Source: an uncultured Prevotellaceae bacterium (lineage in GTDB: Bacteria; Bacteroidota; Bacteroidia; Bacteroidales; Muribaculaceae). Taken from it: 5,023 nt of DNA. Positions 1-5,023 of the stretch are shown piece after piece. The notes below the pieces were generated by a model, which saw nothing but the letters and a program-made list of their open reading frames with translations, did not search any database and was not told the origin of the DNA. The first letter of the stretch is position 1. The number at the start of each line of letters is the position of its first letter. The position numbers and the translations under genes are program-made. The DNA is taken from assembly GCA_900556245.1 (NCBI GenBank), contig USOC01000114.1:1-5023 (forward strand). Direction: 5' to 3'.

Positions 1-1100
1 TGGTCGGCCTGTTCCATTCAGGCCGTGATGCGTCGCGCACAACCGGAGACTGCGTCGAAAATGCCTCGCAGCTGGTGGCTGAACGCATCCCGGGATTCGA
101 CGTCGTGATGATGGGGCACGACCATCAGTCGTTTTGCCGGACTGTCAAAAATAGTGCGGGAAAAGATGTGCTGCTGGTGAATGCGGCAAACAATGCACAA
201 TTCGTAGCTTCCGTCAATGTCCGGGTGCGGATACGAAAAGGGAAAGTGGTTGGAAAGCGTCTTTCCGGAAAATTGGCAGATGTTTCGTCGTTGCCGGCAG
301 ATACGGCATTTATGTCGCGATTTCAACCATATATGGACGCTGTCGGGAAATTCGTCGATGAAAAAATCGGAGAAATGTCGGCAACGATTTCCACTCGTCC
401 CGCCTATTTCGGTCCGTCGGCATTCATCGATTTGATTCATTCGTTGCAGATGGCAATCACCGGAGCGGAAGTCTCCTTTGCCGCTCCTCTTTCGTTTGAT
501 GCAAGCATTGCAGAAGGTGATATTCTGATGAGCGACATGTTTAATCTCTACAAGTATGAAAACATGCTCTACGTCATGCGGCTGTCAGGACAGGAAATCA
601 AGGACTATCTCGAAATGTCCTACGACCAGTGGACGAATCGGATGGAAAGTCCCGACGACCATTTGCTGCTCTTGAAAGAAGAACCGGCGGCAGGCGACGG
701 AAGCCGTGCGCTTTTCAAGAACTTCAGCTACAATTTCGATTCGGCGGCAGGTGTCCGCTACACAGTTGATGTAAGAAAACCTAGGGGAGAAAAAATCACG
801 GTGGAATCAATGGCCGACGGCTCGCCTTTCGAGCTCGACCGGTTCTACACCGTAGCGGTCAATTCATATCGCGGAAACGGGGGTGGTGGCTTGCTGACAG
901 AAGGTGCAGGAATTCCGGCCCAAGAGCTGACGAAGCGTATCGTCTCGGCCACCGACAAGGATTTGCGCTACTATTTGATGCAATACATCAAAGAGCACCG
1001 TGTCATTGAGCCGATGCCCCTCGACCAATGGCGTTTTGTTCCTGAAGAATGGACAGTCCCGGCAGCATGTCGCGACCGCCGGCTGATGTTTGGAGAATAA
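1..1100 (+). CDS. CpdB/UshA-family metallophosphoesterase with 5'-nucleotidase C-terminal domain (5' end missing)
   Basis: The reading frame (first full codon at 3) is open from the window edge to TAA 1098-1100, so the true start and any signal peptide lie upstream; about 365 residues are visible. The end of the metallophosphoesterase domain shows two metal-ligand motifs: LFHSG (codons 9-23) and GHDH (114-125). A 5'-nucleotidase C-terminal domain follows from about fragment residue 120. Its features resemble E. coli CpdB (2',3'-cyclic nucleotide 2'-phosphodiesterase/3'-nucleotidase) more than UshA: SFAAPLSF (about 158-165) replaces the UshA-type NGGGIR, and LYKYENMLYVM, a FSYNFDSAAGVRY-type segment, VNSYRGNGGGG (about 287-296) and a final DQWRF all have CpdB counterparts. 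The family hydrolyses extracytoplasmic nucleotides and cyclic nucleotides for nucleoside and phosphate salvage. The exact substrate cannot be fixed. GTG 75 is internal, not a start, because conserved motif sequence lies upstream of it. Confidence 0.9.
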   Translation, partial: VGLFHSGRDASRTTGDCVENASQLVAERIPGFDVVMMGHDHQSFCRTVKNSAGKDVLLVNAANNAQFVASVNVRVRIRKGKVVGKRLSGKLADVSSLPADTAFMSRFQPYMDAVGKFVDEKIGEMSATISTRPAYFGPSAFIDLIHSLQMAITGAEVSFAAPLSFDASIAEGDILMSDMFNLYKYENMLYVMRLSGQEIKDYLEMSYDQWTNRMESPDDHLLLLKEEPAAGDGSRALFKNFSYNFDSAAGVRYTVDVRKPRGEKITVESMADGSPFELDRFYTVAVNSYRGNGGGGLLTEGAGIPAQELTKRIVSATDKDLRYYLMQYIKEHRVIEPMPLDQWRFVPEEWTVPAACRDRRLMFGE

Positions 1101-1125
1101 TCTTCCATGCTTTCGATTCAACAGG

Positions 1126-1155
1126 GTTCTTTTATAGGAACGGATAAATTTTTTT
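1126..1155 (+). terminator. Weak candidate intrinsic terminator after the nucleotidase gene
   Basis: GTTC (1126-1129) pairs with GAAC (1138-1141), plus one T-G wobble (1130/1137) and a six-base loop. A run of seven T follows at 1149-1155. It sits 26 bp after the nucleotidase stop codon, a sensible place for a terminator. The stem is short, and seven bases separate it from the T run, so the call is tentative. Confidence 0.22.
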
Positions 1156-1189
1156 AATGCGATTTCTTCTTTTTTTGCATTTGCCTACT

Positions 1190-1197
1190 TATCTTTG
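1190..1197 (+). promoter_or_regulatory. Bacteroidota-type -7 promoter element (TATCTTTG) for the YitT-family gene
   Basis: TATCTTTG matches the Bacteroidota sigma-factor -7 consensus TAnnTTTG exactly and lies in AT-rich intergenic DNA. Transcription would start near 1204, giving a leader of about 90 nt before the ATG at 1296. The -33 partner (TTG or TTTG) is not seen at the usual spacing: the nearest TTTG, at 1174-1177, is only 12 nt upstream, and the stretch where it should lie is T-rich but lacks the motif. The element is therefore well placed but only half supported. Confidence 0.5.
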
Positions 1198-1219
1198 CGT
1201 GTATGTTGAGTGGTGATTG

Positions 1220-1270
1220 GCAAAAAGAATAATCTGTTTCCCCGACAACGTCAAGATTAGTTTTTTTTGC
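1220..1270 (+). promoter_or_regulatory. Long AU-rich hairpin in the leader of the YitT-family gene, attenuator-like
   Basis: GCAAAAAGAATAATCT (1220-1235) pairs over its whole length with 1254-1270, allowing one bulged G (1260) and one G-U wobble (1227/1263): 16 pairs with an 18-nt loop (1236-1253). The inner stem TAATCT/AGATTA is followed directly by G and eight T (1261-1268), so the RNA could form either the full long stem or a short stem plus U-tract resembling an intrinsic terminator. It lies downstream of the TATCTTTG promoter element and ends 25 nt before the start codon, so it would be in the 5' leader. No known riboswitch consensus was recognised. Regulatory function is inference. Confidence 0.4.
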
Positions 1271-1295
1271 GATACTCGCCTCTTGCGAAGCTGAC

Positions 1296-2300
1296 ATGAA
1301 AAAAACTACAGATATGCTTAAAACAACACAATCTTCCGTTATCCAACAAGTGAAAAGTTGGGTTTCTATCGTGGTGGGATGCGTCATTATGTGCGCAGGA
1401 TTTGTTTTCTTTATCAGTCCGTATAACATCATTCCCGGAGGCGTCTATGGTGCGAGTATTGTGCTCCACAATCTATTTCCTTCGATTCAAGTCGGTACGT
1501 TCGGCTATATGTTCGACATCCCGCTGTTGATTCTTTCTGTGTTGCTGCTCGGGTCAAAACTGGGAACCAGAACGATTGTGGCTGCGCTAATCAGCCCGTT
1601 GATTATGAACGGATTGTCTTGGCTTGCATATCCGAATCAGGCTGCGCTTGAGGCGCTCGACCCGGCTCAGTTGGCTGGAGGATTGATCAACTTGCAGGAT
1701 CATCTGATGCTTGCCACGATATTGGGAAGTGTCGTCATCGGTGTCGGCTGCGGAATTGTGGTGCGTAATCAAGCCACTACCGGAGGAAGCGACATTGTGG
1801 CGATGATGCTTCAGAAATATGCGCATATTCCATTCTCGACGGCTATTTTCCTGGTCGATGCGTGTGTCGTTATGTTTGGTGTTGTCGTGATTGGATTCGG
1901 CATCGGAACAAACGACCCCGACACAACTCCGTCGCTCCACTTGATGTTCTATTCGTTGATTGCTATCTTCTTGGCGTCACGAGTATTGGCATTCATGATG
2001 ACGGGGACGAAAAATGACAAGCTGATTTTTATCATCAGCAGTCAGAAATTGTTGCCGCTCCACGACTTTATTATCAAAGATCTCGACCGGTCGGGCACCT
2101 ACATCAAAAGCTCCGGGCTCTATTCCAAAGATGACAAGGAGATGTTGATGTTGGTAGTAAGTTATAAACAGACGAATTTATTGAAAGCAAAAATAAAAGA
2201 AGCCGATCCGAAGGCGTTTGTAATTGTGACCGATGCCTACGATACGTTTGGTGAAGGGTGGAAACCGTTGCCTCTCGCCAGCGAAGTGCAGCCGGAATAG
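1296..2300 (+). CDS. YitT-family membrane protein (DUF161 + C-terminal DUF2179)
   Basis: This is a 334-residue protein. After a polar N-terminus, hydrophobic stretches at about 22-40, 70-86, 91-112, 136-156, 180-202 and 213-235 suggest about six membrane segments. Family hallmarks are NIIPGGVYGAS (44-54) and ATTGGSDIVA (160-169), then IPFSTAIFLVD. Residues about 240-318 form the soluble DUF2179 domain (NDKLIFIIS, DRSGTYIKSSGLYS, VIVTDAYDTFGEGW), probably cytosolic. The biochemical role of this family is not established; a transporter or sensor function would be a guess. At 334 residues it is somewhat longer than typical members of about 280-290, mainly through the N-terminus, a loop around 112-133 and a short tail after the DUF2179 core. 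ATG 1296 is the first start after the in-frame stop at 1230; Met7 (1314) is an alternative. There is no clear Shine-Dalgarno. metH begins 36 bp downstream and may be cotranscribed. Confidence 0.93.
   Translation: MKKTTDMLKTTQSSVIQQVKSWVSIVVGCVIMCAGFVFFISPYNIIPGGVYGASIVLHNLFPSIQVGTFGYMFDIPLLILSVLLLGSKLGTRTIVAALISPLIMNGLSWLAYPNQAALEALDPAQLAGGLINLQDHLMLATILGSVVIGVGCGIVVRNQATTGGSDIVAMMLQKYAHIPFSTAIFLVDACVVMFGVVVIGFGIGTNDPDTTPSLHLMFYSLIAIFLASRVLAFMMTGTKNDKLIFIISSQKLLPLHDFIIKDLDRSGTYIKSSGLYSKDDKEMLMLVVSYKQTNLLKAKIKEADPKAFVIVTDAYDTFGEGWKPLPLASEVQPE
2217..2250 (+). promoter_or_regulatory. Possible internal promoter for metH within the end of the YitT-family gene
   Basis: TTTG (2217-2220) and TACGTTTG (2243-2250) are separated by 22 nt, which fits the Bacteroidota -33/-7 arrangement (TTTG, roughly 17-23 nt, TAnnTTTG). 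Transcription would start near 2257, about 80 nt before the metH ATG. Both elements fall in coding sequence, where chance matches occur; another TAnnTTTG at 1871-1878 has no -33 partner. This is a weak candidate. Confidence 0.28.
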
Positions 2301-2340
2301 ACTTCGGCCGGCTTCGAAACACTATGTGTCTATCGAATGC
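2290..2340 (+). promoter_or_regulatory. Two overlapping inverted repeats at the metH translation start
   Basis: The first repeat is AGCCGG (2290-2295) with CCGGCT (2308-2313); its 12-nt loop contains most of the preceding gene's stop codon (2298-2300). The second pairs GCTTCGA (2311-2317) with TCGAATGC (2333-2340, one bulged T), enclosing ACAC-TAT-GTGT (2319-2329). The second stem includes the metH ATG (2337-2339). The two share 2311-2313 and so cannot both form. There is no T run, so this is not a terminator. It could couple or gate translation of metH, but the repeats are short and may be coincidental. Confidence 0.25.
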
Positions 2341-4661
2341 GAAATAAGGAATTGAGAGAAGCTTTGTCGAAGCGCATTCTTGTGCTCGACGGCGCTATGG
2401 GAACGCAGATTCAGCGTTTTGGCTTAGAGGAGCGGGACTTCCGTGGCGAAAGGTTCGATAATCATCAGAAAAATTTAAAGGGGTGCAACGACGTTTTGTG
2501 TCTGACGCAACCGAATATTGTCGCCGACATCCATCATGCCTATTTGGATGCCGGCGCTGATATTATTGAGACGAATTCGTTTAATGCCAATGCCGTATCG
2601 TTGGCAGAATACGGATTGGATGGCATCGTTGCCGAAATCAATCAGGCCGCCGCACGCATAGCACGACGGGAGGCCGGCCGAATGGCGCTTGCCGGAAGAA
2701 AATGCTGGGTGGCGGGAAGTGTCGGTCCGACAAGCAAGACCTTGTCGCTGTCGGCAGATGTCGACGACCCGGCTTCGCGCGAACTGGATTTCGATACGTT
2801 GAAGAAGGCTTATGTCGAACAGATGTCGGCGCTGATTGCCGGTGGAGTCGATATATTGCAGATAGAGACGATTTTTGACACGCTCAACGCAAAAGCGGCG
2901 ATTGTGGCGGCCCACGAAGCGATGCAGCTGGCAGGTAAGATGGTGGAGCTGGTGCTGTCAGTGACGCTTTCCTTCTCTGGTGGACGGACACTTTCAGGAC
3001 AGACATTGGAGGCGTTTGTTGCCAGCGTCAGTCATGCAAATCCTTTGGCTCTCGGATTGAATTGCGGATTTGGCGCAGAAAGTCTGGAGCCGTACTTGCG
3101 GAGGCTTGGCGACTTGACGGAGGCTTTTGTTGCTTTATATCCGAATGCCGGATTGCCGAATGCTATGGGTGAATACGACGAAACGCCGGATGTGACTGCC
3201 GCTCATATTTCTCGGCTCGCTTCCGACGGCTCGCTGAATATGGCAGGCGGCTGCTGCGGGACGACTCCCGCCCATATCCGTGCCATTGCAGAGGCTGTCC
3301 GGGGTGTTGCCCCCCGAAAACCTAAAGTTCCGAATCAAGAATTGGTCCTTTCGGGATTGGAAACGACAGTCGTTTCGGCGTCCCGCAATTTCACGAATAT
3401 TGGTGAACGTTGTAACGTGGCGGGCAGTCGGAAATTCTTGAGACTTGTCAGCGAGAAGTCGTATGATGAAGCCGTAGGAATTGCCTGTCGTCAGGTGGAA
3501 GCGGGAGCGCAGATTGTCGACGTGAATATGGATGATGCGATGCTCGACGCAAAGTCTGAAATGGTGCATTTTCTGCGTTTGCTTGCAGCTGAGCCGGAAG
3601 TGGCGAAAGTGCCGGTGATGATTGATTCTTCCGATTGGAATGTGATTGAAGCCGGATTGAAATGCCTGCAAGGCAAGGGAATTGTCAACTCGATTAGTTT
3701 GAAAGAGGGAGAGGAATTGTTCTTGCAACACGCCCGCACGGTCAAGGAGTTGGGCGCGGCTGTCGTTGTGATGGCGTTCGACGAGAAAGGACAGGCTGAT
3801 ACATTCTCTCGACGGATCGAAATTTGCAGCCGGGCGTATGCGTTGCTGACAGAAAAAGCCGGATTCAATCCGGAAGATATCATTTTCGATCCGAATGTGC
3901 TGGCGGTGGCTACGGGAATCGAAAGCCACGACCGATATGCACTCGATTTTCTGGAGTCGGTTGAATGGATTAAGCATAACCTGCCCGGCGCAAAAACAAG
4001 TGGAGGAATCAGCAATTTGTCGTTTGCTTTCAGAGGCAACAACTATCTGCGCGAGGCGATGCACGCTGTATTTCTTTATCATGCTATCGCCCGGGGGCTG
4101 GATATGGCGATTGTCAATGCCGCTTCGGCCATTCCCTTCAATGAAATTCCTGACGATGTAAGGATAGCGATTGAGGACGTGCTGCTTTGTCGCCGCACAG
4201 ATGCAACAGAGCGACTGATTGAGCTGGCTGAGACTCTCAAGGGTGAAAAACGCCCGGACAGCGCTTTACAAATCGAGGAAGAGAACCTCCCTGTCGGGGA
4301 GGTGATTAGCCGCATGCTCGTCAAAGGGATGTCGGATGGCATGGAAACATTGCTCCAACAGGCAAAGGACTCGCTGGGCTCGGCGATTGCCGTCATTGAA
4401 GGACCGTTGATGGAGGGGATGAATCGTGTCGGGCAATTGTTTGGCGAAGGGAAAATGTTTCTGCCTCAAGTCGTGAAAAGTGCCCGGACAATGAAAAGGG
4501 CTGTGGCTTGGCTTCAGCCGTTCATCGAATGCGAACAGTCTGCAGGAGGACGTAAATCGGCGGGAAAAATCGTTATTGCGACAGTGAAAGGCGATGTTCA
4601 CGATATTGGAAAAAATATTGTAGCGGTCGTGCTGCGATGCAATGGGTTTGGTGCCGGCTGA
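2337..4661 (+). CDS. metH: Cobalamin-dependent methionine synthase (MetH), N-terminal 774 residues, frame-disrupted
   Basis: MetH transfers a methyl group from 5-methyltetrahydrofolate to homocysteine via cobalamin, in the cytosol. The homocysteine/zinc domain spans about residues 10-325: [20 protein letters not shown], and the zinc ligands Cys243 (LNCGFG), Cys306 and Cys307 (GGCCGT). The pterin-binding domain is about 345-620 ([40 protein letters not shown]). The cobalamin cap is about 645-735 ([25 protein letters not shown]), then the Rossmann part begins with GDVHDIG, whose His755 matches E. coli His759, the cobalt ligand. After CNGF (to 4649) the frame goes out of register and ends at TGA 4659-4661. 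The product would lack most of the cobalamin fold and the whole AdoMet reactivation domain (E. coli MetH has 1227 residues), so it should be inactive if the break is real. ATG 2337 places RILVLDG as in E. coli; no Shine-Dalgarno is evident. Confidence 0.95.
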   Translation: MRNKELREALSKRILVLDGAMGTQIQRFGLEERDFRGERFDNHQKNLKGCNDVLCLTQPNIVADIHHAYLDAGADIIETNSFNANAVSLAEYGLDGIVAEINQAAARIARREAGRMALAGRKCWVAGSVGPTSKTLSLSADVDDPASRELDFDTLKKAYVEQMSALIAGGVDILQIETIFDTLNAKAAIVAAHEAMQLAGKMVELVLSVTLSFSGGRTLSGQTLEAFVASVSHANPLALGLNCGFGAESLEPYLRRLGDLTEAFVALYPNAGLPNAMGEYDETPDVTAAHISRLASDGSLNMAGGCCGTTPAHIRAIAEAVRGVAPRKPKVPNQELVLSGLETTVVSASRNFTNIGERCNVAGSRKFLRLVSEKSYDEAVGIACRQVEAGAQIVDVNMDDAMLDAKSEMVHFLRLLAAEPEVAKVPVMIDSSDWNVIEAGLKCLQGKGIVNSISLKEGEELFLQHARTVKELGAAVVVMAFDEKGQADTFSRRIEICSRAYALLTEKAGFNPEDIIFDPNVLAVATGIESHDRYALDFLESVEWIKHNLPGAKTSGGISNLSFAFRGNNYLREAMHAVFLYHAIARGLDMAIVNAASAIPFNEIPDDVRIAIEDVLLCRRTDATERLIELAETLKGEKRPDSALQIEEENLPVGEVISRMLVKGMSDGMETLLQQAKDSLGSAIAVIEGPLMEGMNRVGQLFGEGKMFLPQVVKSARTMKRAVAWLQPFIECEQSAGGRKSAGKIVIATVKGDVHDIGKNIVAVVLRCNGFGAG

Positions 4662-5023
4662 AACCATTGTGCGGGCGGCAAAAGAAGAGAATGCCGACTT
4701 TATTGGCTTGAGCGGACTGATTACGCCTTCGCTTGAAGAAATGTGTCGGGTGGCCCGCCTGATGGATTCCGAAGGAATGGATATTCCGATTCTGATTGGC
4801 GGAGCGACGGCTTCGGCGGTGCATACTGCCGTCAAGATTGCACCTTGCTACAGGCATATTGTCGCGTATACGCGCGATGCGGCGGCTTTGCCGGCTGTCG
4901 TACAGGAAATTGCCGCCGGGTCTGAATTGGCGGCCGGGCGGATTCGCCGTGGGCAGGAAGTGCTACGCAAGAACTATGAGTTGTCGCAGATGCCGGCATT
5001 GCCGCTTGCCGAGGCGAGACGGC
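4651..5023 (+). pseudogene. metH: Continuation of metH in the +1 frame: rest of the cobalamin-binding domain, runs off the window
   Basis: Read from GTG 4651, the frame gives [17 protein letters not shown], then [13 protein letters not shown] (Ser at 4711 and Thr at 4723, in the motif that contacts the cobalamin nucleotide tail) and ILIGGATAS (Gly pair at 4798-4803), followed by [10 protein letters not shown]. These are the expected second half of the MetH B12 domain and continue to about LPLAEARR, just before the AdoMet-activation domain. There are 124 codons with no stop and no sign of decay. Compared with the usual GF-EVIDLGVM-VPAE order, about eight codons minus one base (about 23 nt) are missing at the junction 4649-4651. 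GTG 4651 could in principle restart translation just before the upstream TGA, but the fragment would lack the cobalt-ligand half and is unlikely to work alone. Confidence 0.9.

Noticed and set aside
75..77. GTG as the start of the nucleotidase
   Set aside because: The frame is open to the window edge and the conserved LFHSG motif lies upstream, so the gene begins outside the window.
18..440. Antisense 140-codon open frame opposite the nucleotidase gene
   Set aside because: It overlaps the conserved metallophosphoesterase coding sequence and has no recognisable motif; a shadow frame.
1101..1295. Cobalamin, SAM or other known riboswitch, or a small RNA gene, in the 195-bp gap
   Set aside because: No B12-box-like sequence or other recognised aptamer consensus was seen; only the hairpin and promoter element can be supported.
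1871..1878. TATGTTTG as another promoter
   Set aside because: It lies in the middle of the YitT-family coding sequence with no TTG/TTTG at the required spacing and no gene start nearby; a chance match.
3135..4082. Long 315-codon open frame on the - strand inside metH, plus other antisense frames at 3491-4042 and 4266-4835
   Set aside because: They lie entirely opposite strongly conserved metH sequence, are rich in Arg, His and Ser as expected of complementary-strand readings, and show no recognisable domain.
4641..4663. Programmed ribosomal frameshift in metH
   Set aside because: A frameshift would not restore the roughly eight missing residues of the cobalamin fold, and no slippery heptamer with a downstream structure is evident; deletion or assembly error fits better.

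Overview
All three genes in this window lie on the + strand. The window reads as an ordinary chromosomal segment of a Bacteroidota, most likely Bacteroidales, member. This is inferred from an exact TAnnTTTG (-7 type) promoter element in the main intergenic gap, the lack of convincing Shine-Dalgarno sequences, and protein sequences typical of that group. No database search was possible, so no genus is claimed.

Layout. Positions 1-1100 hold the 3' part of a periplasmic-type metallophosphoesterase/nucleotidase, closer to the CpdB branch than to UshA; its start is outside the window. Positions 1101-1295 are a 195-bp AT-rich gap with a weak terminator candidate, a Bacteroidota-type promoter element, and a long AU-rich hairpin in the presumed leader of the next gene. 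Positions 1296-2300 encode a YitT-family (DUF161 + DUF2179) membrane protein. After 36 bp, which contain two overlapping and mutually exclusive inverted repeats, metH (cobalamin-dependent methionine synthase) starts at 2337 and runs past the window end.

The main anomaly is in metH. At about 4650 the reading frame breaks inside the cobalamin-binding domain. About 23 nt that family members normally have (encoding roughly E-V-I-D-L-G-V-M) are absent, and the upstream frame stops at 4661. The rest of the domain continues, well conserved and free of stops, in the +1 frame from 4651 to the window end. This is either a very recent inactivating deletion or an assembly/sequencing error.

Functionally, the three genes cover nucleotide salvage or phosphate scavenging, a membrane protein of unknown role, and methionine/one-carbon metabolism. 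The close spacing of yitT-type and metH genes suggests possible cotranscription but no obvious shared pathway. I found no mobile element, CRISPR array, RNA gene, cobalamin riboswitch or convincing new system.
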